Source of the DNA: Lyngbya sp. HA4199-MV5
Lineage (GTDB): Bacteria > Cyanobacteriota > Cyanobacteriia > Leptolyngbyales > Leptolyngbyaceae
Length of the DNA: 64,000 bases
Direction: 5' to 3'
NCBI GenBank assembly: GCA_019359375.1
Contig: JAHHHL010000020.1
Span: forward strand, 1-64,000
In this document: piece by piece, positions 20,763 to 28,418 of the stretch
Numbering within the stretch: position 1 is the stretch's first letter
Layout of the letters: each line of letters begins with the position of its first letter
Made by a program: the position numbers and the translations under genes
Notes under the pieces: generated by a model
The model's database searches: none
What the model was told of the DNA's origin: nothing
The model's input: only the letters and a program-made list of their open reading frames with translations

Positions 20763-21442
20763 GCGACTTTACCGATGTTGGGAATCTCATGCATTTGTAT
20801 CTAGATGAAATTGATCCGGGGGAAGGCACGAATGCACCAGAATTTTTAATTACAGCAACAGCCAAGCAACTGAATGAAGCAGGTGGTCGTAACTGGCTGC
20901 CTGTCATTGTGAGAGAAACAGATAAAGATCAGTATGAAGTCATTGGCAATACCTTTATCTATGCGGTGGCAGAAGCGGCAGGCTTAGAGCGAGTTTGGTG
21001 CATTATTGCCGACTCTAGCGAGGAAACCGCTAACATTGCTAAGCTGCTTGCAGGTGAAGCCATTCCTAAAGTGAATCTCTCAACCGCTTCTAGAGATGAC
21101 ATTCTGGCAGCACTAGAGTATCTGATTGAACAACCTGCCAGTGCCCTGAAAGGCGTAAAGCCCTCAGTGGCAACCAATCGCATTGAAGAAGCCCCACGTC
21201 AATATTGGAAAACCTTTGATGCGATCGTGGCTCTTAAGTGCGGCATCACCAAAGGCAAGAAACTTGATGCTCTGAAGCAAGTGTTTTATTTAACACCACA
21301 GCCATTGCCTGCGGTGATTAAAGATCCTGCTCTTCTACAGACTCTAACGACAGCAGAATTAAAGGCGATGGCAAAGAAACGGGAACTAGCAGGCTATACC
21401 AAGTTGAAAAAACCTGAATTGGTTGACCTACTAAGTCAGTAA
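20759..21442 (+). CDS. ParB-like protein with C-terminal Rho_N domain
   Basis: The protein has 227 residues. Residues 45-90 (WLPVIVRET, QYEVIGNTFIYAVAEAAGLE, VWCIIAD) resemble the ParB/sulfiredoxin-type N-terminal fold, but the usual G-x-x-R box reads GNTF. The middle is helical and uncharacterised. The last 38 residues (LLQTLTTAELKAMAKK, then YTKLKKPELVDLLS) match the Rho termination factor N-terminal/SAP-like nucleic-acid-binding motif. The start overlaps the ParA-fusion stop. By context it is the partner or DNA adaptor of that ATPase. No obvious parS-like inverted repeats are visible beside it. Confidence 0.7.
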   Translation: MSDFTDVGNLMHLYLDEIDPGEGTNAPEFLITATAKQLNEAGGRNWLPVIVRETDKDQYEVIGNTFIYAVAEAAGLERVWCIIADSSEETANIAKLLAGEAIPKVNLSTASRDDILAALEYLIEQPASALKGVKPSVATNRIEEAPRQYWKTFDAIVALKCGITKGKKLDALKQVFYLTPQPLPAVIKDPALLQTLTTAELKAMAKKRELAGYTKLKKPELVDLLSQ

Positions 21443-21451
21443 TGAGCAAAG

Positions 21452-21556
21452 AGTTTCTGCACCGATCGTCTCCTCCTTCAACGGGTCGGTGGGCGCTATC
21501 GGTTCATTCACAAGTCCTTGCAGGAGCATTTTGCCAATATGGGGAGTAGGGTGTAG
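21452..21556 (+). pseudogene. Relic Q1: 3' end of a NACHT/STAND ATPase gene
   Basis: In the frame through 21461 the sequence reads TDRLLLQRVGGRYRFIHKSL, continues QEHFANM and stops at TAG 21554-21556. The Y-R-F-I-H-x-S-L-x-E-H-F-A motif is the characteristic C-terminal signature of cyanobacterial NACHT/STAND ATPases. No upstream ATPase exists; the frame starts just after the ParB-like gene. The same relic recurs at 22187, 23068 and, truncated, at 23969, each time at the edge of a toxin-antitoxin module. Confidence 0.65.
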
Positions 21557-21617
21557 GGAGTCGGACAGATAGAGTAGAACAAGATATAGAATCAATCAAG
21601 GCGCGAGCTTCAGAATC

Positions 21618-21833
21618 ATGAACACTCAACTGGTCGAATCCTTAGTTCAAGTGATTTTTTCATTGTCATCCGACGAGCAGGTATTACTTGAAGACAGGCT
21701 TTTTGGAAATTTGCCTTACCCCTCCACTCAAGAACTGACTCACCTGACTGAGCAGGGGCAAGTCTTTGAGTTTCTGAAGGATGAACCCGACCTTTATACA
21801 CTCGATGATGGCGAACCAGTTGAATGGCACTAA
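21618..21833 (+). CDS. Antitoxin partner of the MazF-like toxin
   Basis: The 71-residue acidic protein (DEQVLLEDRLF, LDDGEPVEW) begins MNTQLVESLVQVIFSLSSDE. Its last ten bases overlap the start of the PemK/MazF-type toxin gene, the normal antitoxin-first arrangement. No DNA-binding fold is recognisable at this length, so function is inferred from position, size and charge. Confidence 0.7.
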   Translation: MNTQLVESLVQVIFSLSSDEQVLLEDRLFGNLPYPSTQELTHLTEQGQVFEFLKDEPDLYTLDDGEPVEWH

Positions 21834-22186
21834 ACAAAGGCGATATCGTCCTCGTTGAATTTCCGTTTACAGACCTCAGCCAAACCAAACTGCGTCCTGA
21901 GATCGTCCTTTCGGTCAGTACCCGGTTTGATGAGATTACGCTTTGTTTTGTATCGTCTCAAGCTGTTGATGCTCTGGAGTTAAATGAGTTTGCGCTGAAC
22001 ACAACTGATCCAGAATTCGCCGAAACAGGATTGCGTGTTACCTCAAGAGTTAGGGTAACAAGAATAACAACGCTGAACAGTTTGTTAATCAAAAGACGCT
22101 TGGGTAAGCTGGGTTCTCGGTATACGCAAGCATTGAATGAGTATCTGCTACAAGCTTTTCGATTACAACGTCCTGATGAAGAGTGA
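21824..22186 (+). CDS. PemK/MazF family toxin (endoribonuclease)
   Basis: The 120-residue protein begins MALNKGDIVLVEFPFTDLS, followed by TKLRPEIVLSVS. That is the conserved start of PemK/MazF toxins, which cut mRNA at short sequences. The fold-specific K-x-R-P and the downstream TSRVRVTRITTL strand are present and the length is normal, so this toxin looks intact. It is translationally coupled to the small acidic antitoxin upstream. Confidence 0.88.
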   Translation: MALNKGDIVLVEFPFTDLSQTKLRPEIVLSVSTRFDEITLCFVSSQAVDALELNEFALNTTDPEFAETGLRVTSRVRVTRITTLNSLLIKRRLGKLGSRYTQALNEYLLQAFRLQRPDEE

Positions 22187-22271
22187 AGGCGGTACTTACT
22201 TCAGCAGTAGTGGGCGCGATCGGTTTGTTCACAAGTCCTTGCAGGAGCATTTTGCCAACATGAGGGAATAG
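22187..22271 (+). pseudogene. Relic Q2: NACHT/STAND 3' end
   Basis: GRDRFVHKSLQEHFANM is readable from 22212 to a TAG at 22269-22271. The preceding bases (CTTCAGCAGTAGTGGGCGC) align with the LLLQRVGG part of relic Q1 after a small indel, which puts them out of frame. It lies directly behind the MazF-type toxin stop. Confidence 0.65.
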
Positions 22272-22337
22272 GGTGTAGGGTGTGAGGTGTAGGGACAATA
22301 ATGAGAATTAAGGCTGGAAGTAACTCTGAGAGTAGCT

Positions 22338-22640
22338 ATGAACCCGATCGCTCAAACCCAAAACGTCTTGACGCTTGAAGAAGTCGCGGCTTATTTAAGA
22401 TTGCCGACTGAAACCGTTCTGCATCAGGCGACTCAAGGAAAACTTCCGGGACGCAAAATTGAAGATACCTGGCGCTTTCTGCAAGCCGCGATCGATGACT
22501 GGTTGCGATCGCAAGACAATCGCACCGTTCTACTGCAACAAGCAGGAGCCTTTTCGGATGACGAATCGCTAGTGGACTTGAGAGCAGAAATCTATCAAGC
22601 ACGAGGACGCTCAGAATTAGATGAAGGCTCTGATCGTTGA
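22338..22640 (+). CDS. Excisionase-type HTH protein, antitoxin of a PIN toxin
   Basis: The 100-residue protein has a MerR/excisionase-like helix-turn-helix at residues 9-60: LTLEEVAAYLRLPTETVL, then GKLPGRKIEDTWRFLQAAID. An acidic C-terminal tail follows. Its TGA overlaps the ATG of the PIN-domain frame (TGATG), so it is the antitoxin half of a VapBC-like pair. The partner toxin is broken, leaving this frame as an orphan. Confidence 0.8.
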   Translation: MNPIAQTQNVLTLEEVAAYLRLPTETVLHQATQGKLPGRKIEDTWRFLQAAIDDWLRSQDNRTVLLQQAGAFSDDESLVDLRAEIYQARGRSELDEGSDR

Positions 22641-23059
22641 TGCATCTACTCGACACTGAGACACTTACTTATCTACATGCAGGGCACCCTAAAGTCATTG
22701 AACGGCTGAGTGGTCTAGCAGATCCTGATGTTGGGATCACGATCATCACAAAGATTGAAGTTCTACGTGGTCGCATGGATTACGTACTGAAAGCATAAAC
22801 AGGAACGAGTTTGCTACGACCACAAGAACTTTTAGAACGGACTGAAGCATTGCTTGCTCAGATTCTCACGCTTCCTCTCGATTTAAAAGCAGCGAAACAG
22901 TTTGATAGTCTGCGATCGGTCAGCAGTTTTCGCAAAATTGGACGGGCAGATCTGCTCATTGCGAGTATCGCTCTAGCCAACCAAGCAGTTTTGGTAACTC
23001 GTAATACGCGCCACTTCAAGCAAATTCCTCAGCTTCGAGTAGTGAACTGGGTAGACTGA
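22640..23059 (+). pseudogene. PIN-domain (VapC-like) toxin interrupted by an in-frame TAA
   Basis: From the ATG at 22640 the frame gives MHLLDTETLTYLHAGHP and KIEVLRGRMDYVLKA, then TAA at 22796-22798. The same frame continues without a shift through TGTSLLRPQELLERTEA, RKIGRADLLIASIALAN and QAVLVTRNTRHFKQI to a stop at 23059. The PIN acidic residues (D near the start, E in KIEVLRG, D in GRADLLIA) are all present. A single-base change of a serine TCA to TAA would explain the break. The full frame would be 139 codons, normal for this family. Confidence 0.85.
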
Positions 23060-23067
23060 ATGTTTTA

Positions 23068-23127
23068 GAGCCGGGTCGCTTTATTCACAAGTCCCTACAG
23101 GAACATTTTGCGAGCATGGGAGAATAG
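23068..23127 (+). pseudogene. Relic Q3: NACHT/STAND 3' end
   Basis: PGRFIHKSLQEHFASMGE ends at TAG 23125-23127, homologous to relics Q1 and Q2. It follows the broken PIN toxin by a few bases and precedes the next toxin-antitoxin pair. Confidence 0.65.
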
Positions 23128-23211
23128 GGCGTAGGACAAGAAGAAGGGCAGGCGTTAGCAGTGGGCAGGTTAGACTAAGGCATAGTCTTGGAGCGTAGGA
23201 AGAGTTGCGCA

Positions 23212-23430
23212 ATGCAAGTGAAAGATTTGACGACTGAAGAACTCAAGGCGTTGATTCGAGAAGCGGTGATGGAGACGCTAGAAGACTTGCTGGACGACCC
23301 CGACGAAGGGAGAGAAATTCGACCAGAAATCAAGCAACAACTGCTTGAGTCTCGTCAGCGCAGAGCAGGAGGTGAGCGGGGAATTCCGGCTGAAGAAGTC
23401 GCTAAACGCTTTGGTTTGACCTGGGAATGA
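23212..23430 (+). CDS. Antitoxin of the RelE/ParE-type toxin
   Basis: The 72-residue protein starts MQVKDLTTEELKALIREAV, is strongly acidic in the middle (DLLDDPDEGRE) and ends AEEVAKRFGLTWE. The ATG at 23212 is preferred over an upstream TTG; AGGA lies 12 bases upstream. The stop overlaps the toxin start by four bases. It resembles the small RelB-like antitoxins common in cyanobacteria. Confidence 0.75.
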   Translation: MQVKDLTTEELKALIREAVMETLEDLLDDPDEGREIRPEIKQQLLESRQRRAGGERGIPAEEVAKRFGLTWE

Positions 23431-23687
23431 GCTATTTAGTTGAGTTTGAACCCGCAGCTTTCAATGATTTTGAAGCACTTGATACGGCTGTGCGCGATCG
23501 CATTCTTAAAAAAATTAACTGGTTAGCTAAAAACTTCGATCAGATTACCCCTCAAGCTTTGACGGGTGATTTGGCAGACTTTTTTAAGCTCAGAGTGGGT
23601 GACTATCGCGTTCTCTACGACTTCAGTCGAGAAGATCAGATCATTGCCATCATTCGAGTGAGGCATCGTAGAAACGTCTACACATAA
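23427..23687 (+). CDS. RelE/ParE family toxin
   Basis: The 86-residue protein has the RelE pattern: YLVEFEPAAFNDFEALD, then KINWLAKNFDQI. The basic C-terminal strand pair is FFKLRVGDYRVLYDFS and IIRVRHRRNVY. All core residues of the family are present and there is no internal stop, so the toxin appears functional. It is coupled to the acidic partner upstream. Confidence 0.88.
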   Translation: MSYLVEFEPAAFNDFEALDTAVRDRILKKINWLAKNFDQITPQALTGDLADFFKLRVGDYRVLYDFSREDQIIAIIRVRHRRNVYT

Positions 23688-23722
23688 GCTGTGAAGTCTG
23701 ATAGCGCAAGGAAACTCAACCG

Positions 23723-23965
23723 ATGACTACCAAGACCTACGAGAAATCGTTTATCAGCCTTAAGCGGCATCTGGCTGACTATTTACCTCAGCTAGAGCAA
23801 GCGATTTCTGCCATCAGAGTTCTTGAAACAACTGCTCTAGACCCCGAAGCACTCAGTCAAGCACTTGCTGATTTACACGTCGCATCAACCGTTCTGGAAC
23901 CTTACTTCGAAGGAATGCGAGAGGCGATCGACCAGTTTACAGAAAGCCGCTCCGATGAAGCGTGA
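23723..23965 (+). CDS. Hypothetical helical protein in the toxin-antitoxin array
   Basis: The 80-residue, mostly helical, acidic protein starts MTTKTYEKSFISLKRHLADY and ends AIDQFTESRSDEA. AAGGA lies upstream of the ATG. I do not recognise the family. It sits 35 bases after the RelE-type gene and directly before a truncated NACHT relic, so it belongs physically to the array. It could be a third component or an orphan antitoxin. Confidence 0.55.
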   Translation: MTTKTYEKSFISLKRHLADYLPQLEQAISAIRVLETTALDPEALSQALADLHVASTVLEPYFEGMREAIDQFTESRSDEA

Positions 23966-23968
23966 CGG

Positions 23969-24006
23969 CGATGCTTGCTTCAGCGTGTCGGTAGGCACGA
24001 TCGCAA
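23969..24006 (+). pseudogene. Relic Q4: truncated NACHT/STAND 3' end
   Basis: The bases read CLLLQRVGG-like as RCLLQRVGRHDR, matching LLLQRVGGRYR of relic Q1 (about 21 of 27 aligned bases identical). The homology ends where the 3' end of the beta-glucosidase gene begins, so the relic was cut by whatever placed that gene here. It is short, so the assignment rests on its fit to the pattern of the other three. Confidence 0.45.
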
Positions 24007-24012
24007 AGCGCT

Positions 24013-25386
24013 TCAAACCACTCGGTTCTGCCGAACGCATTCGGTGTACCAGTGAAAGCTGGCTTTGGGAATCCGTTTTTGGGTGCGATAGTCAATGTAG
24101 ATGATGCCAAAGCGGCGATCGTACCCCCATGCCCATTCAAAGTTATCCAGCAGGCTCCAAACAAAGTAGCCGTGTAGGGGATAGCCCTCTGCGACCGCAC
24201 GATGAACCGCTTTTAGGTACTGTCGCAGATAGGCAATGCGTTCCAGATCAATGACTTCACCCTGCGCGGTTACGGTATCCTGGGCAGCACAGCCATTTTC
24301 CGTGATGAAGAGGGGCAAATCCGATCGTCCTAACGTTTCGCTGATATGACGTGCGCCCCAATAGAGGGATTCTGGCAGCATCCAGAGCCAGGGCATGTTG
24401 AGGCGTGGGTAGCTGTCACGAAAGTTGAGAGATTCGTAGCCGCCAGAATTGTTTGCAGCTCTTACATACGTCCCGGTGTAGATATTCAGCCCTAGCGCAT
24501 CCAACGGTTGATGAATGATCTCTAAATCGCCTGCCTGAATGTCTGGTGCATCGCGTCCCAGTTGTTCTAACAGCACTGGACTGTAAGCACCTGTCAGCAC
24601 CGGATACAGAATGCCGCCGTTTGCCCAGGAGAGGGGAAAGGCTTTTTGGGCAGCGACAATGTGGTCTGGTGTTTCAGCGATCGGCACCGTCACGGCGGGA
24701 TTATCCACCAGGGCGATCGAGCAAGGAAGCGGGGTTGCAGCGCGAATTGCCTGACAGCCCATGCCGTGCGCCAGAATCGCATGATGGCTGGTTTGCCAAA
24801 CGTCCTTAAGCCTTTTAACACGAGTTCCCGGTGCGTGGGGCGGCTCGGCATTCACGGCATAGCCCAGATGGGTAAAGCACGAAATTTCGTTGAGGGTCAT
24901 CCAGCTTGTGATGCGATCGCCCAACCGACTCACTACAGCCGTAACGTAATCCGCAAAATCCTGTGCCATCTCCCGACTGCGCCAGGAACCGTAGCGATCC
25001 TCCAACGCCTGGGGACTATCCCAATGAAACAGGGTGGCGTGGGGCGTAATGCCATGCTCACGCAAACAATCTACCAATCGCCTGTAGAAATCCACGCCTG
25101 CTTCATTGACCGCTCCCCTGCCATCGGGAATGATGCGCGTCCAGGCAATGCTAAAGCGGTAATGCTTGATGCCCAGTGCTGCCATGAGCTTCACATCGCT
25201 TTCGTAACGGTGGTAGTGGTCGCAGGCGATCGCACCCGTATCACCATTGAGCGTGCGTCCGCGCTTCGCACTAAAGGTATCCCACACGCTCGGCTTGCGC
25301 CCATCCTCCTTTACGGCACCTTCAATTTGATAGGAGGCAGTAGCGGCACCCCACAGAAAATTTTCAGGAAACTGGTAGCTGGTCAT
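24013..25386 (-). CDS. GH1 family beta-glucosidase
   Basis: The 457-residue cytoplasmic glycoside hydrolase starts MTSYQFPENFLWGAATASYQ, the classic GH1 start. YRFSIAWTRIIPDG and FHWDSPQALEDRYG follow. The catalytic nucleophile lies in PLFITENG and the aglycone-site WSLLDNFEWAWGYDRRFG is near the end. The acid/base motif reads TLNEIS rather than the usual T-x-N-E-P; the Glu is retained. It is the only metabolic gene in the toxin-antitoxin island and runs against its neighbours, suggesting separate arrival. Confidence 0.92.
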   Translation of the reverse strand: MTSYQFPENFLWGAATASYQIEGAVKEDGRKPSVWDTFSAKRGRTLNGDTGAIACDHYHRYESDVKLMAALGIKHYRFSIAWTRIIPDGRGAVNEAGVDFYRRLVDCLREHGITPHATLFHWDSPQALEDRYGSWRSREMAQDFADYVTAVVSRLGDRITSWMTLNEISCFTHLGYAVNAEPPHAPGTRVKRLKDVWQTSHHAILAHGMGCQAIRAATPLPCSIALVDNPAVTVPIAETPDHIVAAQKAFPLSWANGGILYPVLTGAYSPVLLEQLGRDAPDIQAGDLEIIHQPLDALGLNIYTGTYVRAANNSGGYESLNFRDSYPRLNMPWLWMLPESLYWGARHISETLGRSDLPLFITENGCAAQDTVTAQGEVIDLERIAYLRQYLKAVHRAVAEGYPLHGYFVWSLLDNFEWAWGYDRRFGIIYIDYRTQKRIPKASFHWYTECVRQNRVV

Positions 25387-25482
25387 CGATTCGCTTGAAC
25401 ACTGCTCTCATTACTCTAGTCGTTCGACTCTCTGGGATGTGAATGCGATAGTAGAGAGAGCGTTCAACATCTTTAGTGCAAT

Positions 25483-28365
25483 ATGTTGGAATGGTTGCTG
25501 ACGATCGGCGCAACAGGGCTGGGCAAAGCCGTCTTTGAGCAGGGCTTGAAGTTGGGGCAGACGGCTGCGGAAGATTACGTGAAGGATTTCTTCAAGGGCT
25601 GTTTGAAGGAAGGAGTGGCAGCAGCAAAACCAGAGGTGGCAAAGAAAGCGGTTGCTGAAGCATTGCAGGCGTTTTTGCTGCTGGTGACGGATGAGCTGGA
25701 GGATCAGGAGTTATCGAAGGCAGAAATCCGTGATCGCTACGACCCCGCTCTCATTCAGTTTGTCAAAGACGCATCTGTGAAGCCCATTCTCGGTCAGGCG
25801 TTTGAGAAAGAGTGCAGCGCGATCGACAGTGCCACTCTAGCCAGCCTTTGGGCACGATCGACCCTACGGGGCAACCCGTTTCCAGCAATGCCACCAGGAT
25901 TTGACTGGCAACGTATCGGCAGCGAATATCTCAAAAAAGTGCGCCGGATTGTGCGTGAAACACCCGAATTGCGATCGCTCCTCGAAACCGCACTCCTGGA
26001 AGACATCGCTCGGAATACCGCTCAAATCTCTCCAGGTTTCGATGTTGCCAGGTATCGAGAAAGTTTGCAAAGCAGCTATGGCTACCTGAAGCTATCCACG
26101 ATCGACACGACCGATCAGCAGTATCGTGTCAAGCTCTGGAAGATGTTCATCGAACAAACGGTGCGCGAAGACATCCGGCAGACTTCCGAGGTCTCAGAAC
26201 TGGAGGGCGATCGGCGTGAGTCTTTCCAGCAACCGTCGCGGAAGGTGTTGTCTATCGTCGGTGCGCTGCATGAAACATCCCTACGGGCAGTCATTTTAGG
26301 CGATCCGGGTGCGGGCAAGTCTACCTTATTGCAGTATCTCGCGTTGGAATGGGTAGAATCCCAGACCTCGGAGGTTTTGGAAACCTCCGAGGTCTCAGCG
26401 CGATTGCCGTTGCTGATTGAGTTGCGGGAATATGCTATCGCCCAAACCAACAGTTTCCTCGAATTTCTGCATCGGGGGCGCGGCGTTGATTGGCAGTTTG
26501 ACCAACAGCAGCTGCATCAGTATTTGCAGGAGCATCCCACCCTAGTGATGTTTGATGGGCTGGATGAAGTGTTCGATCGCCCCACCCAAGCCGCTATCAC
26601 CGACGACATTATCCGCTTTGCCCAGCAGTATCCTCACGCGCAAATTCTCATCACCTCGCGCATTATTGGCTATAGCCCCGAACGCCTGCAACATGCTGGT
26701 TTCCGTCACTTCACCATCCAACCGTTAGATACCGACGAAATTCACGAATTCATCGAGCGCTGGTACACCCTCGCCCTCGGCAACGACTCCGACAAGCCTC
26801 GTTTGGTGACCCGCCTGAAGGACGCGATCGCCAACTCTCCAGCCATCCGCAACCTGGCAGACAATCCCCTGCTGCTGACCATGATGGCAATCCTCAACCG
26901 ACGACAGGAGCTACCCCGCGATCGCGCCGACCTCTACGATCAAGCATCGCGGGTGCTGCTCTACCACTGGGATATGGATCACAAAAAGCTGAACCTGCCC
27001 CTGGATACCATTGGGCGACGCGAAAAGCAGGAAATGCTGCGCCTGATCGCCTACGACATGCAGGCAGGCGACGAAGGACTGAAGGGGAATCTCATTAGCG
27101 CCGATCGCCTCACCCGCATTCTGACCGATTATTTGCGCGACCAGGGCTTCAGCGAACCCCGCGAGAAAGCCAACAAACTCATCGATCAATTACGTCATCG
27201 CAACTTTATCCTGTGCGATCGGGGAGCCGACACCTACGGCTTCGTCCACCGCACCTTTTTAGAATATTTCTGCGCCGTCGAAATCGTGAACCGCTTTGAG
27301 AAACAACGCACCCTCACCTTTGAACAGTTGCGTGATGAGGTCTTCGGAAACCACTGGCAAGACGAAACCTGGCATGAAGTGTTGAATTTAATTTGTGAGA
27401 TGATAGCAGAAGATACAGCAGCAGCACTAATAGACTTTTTGATTCAACAGGATACCAATGAAATTTATGGAAAATGTTTAATTGCTTTACCTATAAGAAT
27501 CGATAATTTACTGTTGGCTTCTAGGTGTTTATCACATGTTAAAAATCATTCTAAAAAGAGCGTATCTACAGGACTGCTTAAAACTCTAAAACAGATAGCT
27601 GAATTAGTTGGCGATGTAGATAAAATGCTTCTCCGAAAGGTTCTCACAGAGATTCTGACCACATGGAAAAGTAATTCTGATGTTGTGGATTGGCTGAAAA
27701 AATTCTCAAATTCACAGAATCTTTATGTCCAGGGAATTGCAATAGATCATATTGCTCAACACTTGAAAAGCGAAGATGTCTGGGTCTGGCTAAGAGAAAT
27801 GGCAGAATCTACAAACATGCTAGAGCGAGCGGCAGCGTTGTCGAATCTGATTAGAAATTGGAAAAGCCATCCCGAATTCTTATCTGTTTTGCAGATCTGC
27901 ATGTGGGATAAGAATCGAGCAATACGAATGATGGCGGTATCATCAATAAATGAAAAATGGCAGAATGACGTATTTAACTATTTTCAAGTCACAACTAGAT
28001 ATATTCAATGGGAAAATGATTCGGATCTAAAATGTTTGGGGCTGCAAGCGATATTTAAAAATCATCAGGGTCGGCTCGATGTCTTTGAATTTCTGTTTTC
28101 CTGCGCTAGAAATGATGGATTTGAACGCACATACGACTTTGAGAAGAATCCAAGATTTGTTGCTCTGGTTGAGGTTGTTAAACACTGTTCCACGCATCCC
28201 AAAACGCTTGAACTGTTGCGCGACAGGGCAGAACATGACCCCGACGAGCAACTGCGGCAATGGGCGCAGGAACAATTAAAGGAAAGAGGAATGATTGGAA
28301 GCAAATATCGAAACGCGAGCGAGACGCTCGCACTGATGGTGGGATGGGGCGATCGTTGGCAATGA
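25483..28365 (+). CDS. NACHT-domain STAND ATPase with C-terminal repeat region
   Basis: The protein has 960 residues. A helical N-terminal domain of about 230 residues precedes the NACHT module: Walker A GDPGAGKSTLL near residue 273, Walker B LVMFDGLDEV near 358, ILITSRIIGY as sensor, and LADNPLLLTMMA in the helical domain. The C-terminal 300 residues are HEAT-like helical repeats. From about base 27380 codon use turns markedly AT-rich, then returns to the usual composition near 28190. That suggests the sensor region was exchanged. Bacterial NACHT proteins are known antiphage defence proteins; the ligand is unknown. The last 18 residues are encoded partly by a REP palindrome. Its 3' end is the parent type of relics R1-R3 downstream. 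Confidence 0.88.
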   Translation: MLEWLLTIGATGLGKAVFEQGLKLGQTAAEDYVKDFFKGCLKEGVAAAKPEVAKKAVAEALQAFLLLVTDELEDQELSKAEIRDRYDPALIQFVKDASVKPILGQAFEKECSAIDSATLASLWARSTLRGNPFPAMPPGFDWQRIGSEYLKKVRRIVRETPELRSLLETALLEDIARNTAQISPGFDVARYRESLQSSYGYLKLSTIDTTDQQYRVKLWKMFIEQTVREDIRQTSEVSELEGDRRESFQQPSRKVLSIVGALHETSLRAVILGDPGAGKSTLLQYLALEWVESQTSEVLETSEVSARLPLLIELREYAIAQTNSFLEFLHRGRGVDWQFDQQQLHQYLQEHPTLVMFDGLDEVFDRPTQAAITDDIIRFAQQYPHAQILITSRIIGYSPERLQHAGFRHFTIQPLDTDEIHEFIERWYTLALGNDSDKPRLVTRLKDAIANSPAIRNLADNPLLLTMMAILNRRQELPRDRADLYDQASRVLLYHWDMDHKKLNLPLDTIGRREKQEMLRLIAYDMQAGDEGLKGNLISADRLTRILTDYLRDQGFSEPREKANKLIDQLRHRNFILCDRGADTYGFVHRTFLEYFCAVEIVNRFEKQRTLTFEQLRDEVFGNHWQDETWHEVLNLICEMIAEDTAAALIDFLIQQDTNEIYGKCLIALPIRIDNLLLASRCLSHVKNHSKKSVSTGLLKTLKQIAELVGDVDKMLLRKVLTEILTTWKSNSDVVDWLKKFSNSQNLYVQGIAIDHIAQHLKSEDVWVWLREMAESTNMLERAAALSNLIRNWKSHPEFLSVLQICMWDKNRAIRMMAVSSINEKWQNDVFNYFQVTTRYIQWENDSDLKCLGLQAIFKNHQGRLDVFEFLFSCARNDGFERTYDFEKNPRFVALVEVVKHCSTHPKTLELLRDRAEHDPDEQLRQWAQEQLKERGMIGSKYRNASETLALMVGWGDRWQ
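26180..26194. repeat. Short palindrome inside the NACHT gene
   Basis: AGACTTCCGAGGTCT is a near-perfect palindrome encoding TSEVS. It resembles each arm of the larger hairpin at 26363-26395 in the same gene, so it is probably a decayed half of the same dispersed repeat. Confidence 0.5.
26363..26395. repeat. Perfect hairpin repeat embedded in frame in the NACHT gene
   Basis: AGACCTCGGAGGTTT and AAACCTCCGAGGTCT form perfect 15-bp arms around a 3-base loop. The repeat is read as QTSEVLETSEVS, breaking an otherwise continuous helical stretch between Walker A and the next conserved block. This AGACCTC...GAGGTCT hairpin type is known as a dispersed repeat in cyanobacterial genomes. It does not disturb the frame. 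Confidence 0.75.
28312..28335. repeat. REP palindrome, left flank of the RAYT gene
   Basis: This 24-bp sequence contains GCGAGCGAGACGCTCGC and is the exact reverse complement of 28841-28864. It is read within the NACHT gene as part of its C-terminal tail (NASETLAL). It is paired with the REP on the other side of the RAYT gene. Confidence 0.8.
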
Positions 28366-28418
28366 ATGGAGGGAACCATGTGAAGGTAAATACACGATGC
28401 TGATTCTCACAGAATTGT

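Noticed and set aside
25483-28365. NACHT gene read as a complete Avs or NLR-type system with a nuclease effector
   Set aside because: The N-terminal domain is helical with no nuclease, TIR or protease motif that I can recognise, so no effector was assigned.
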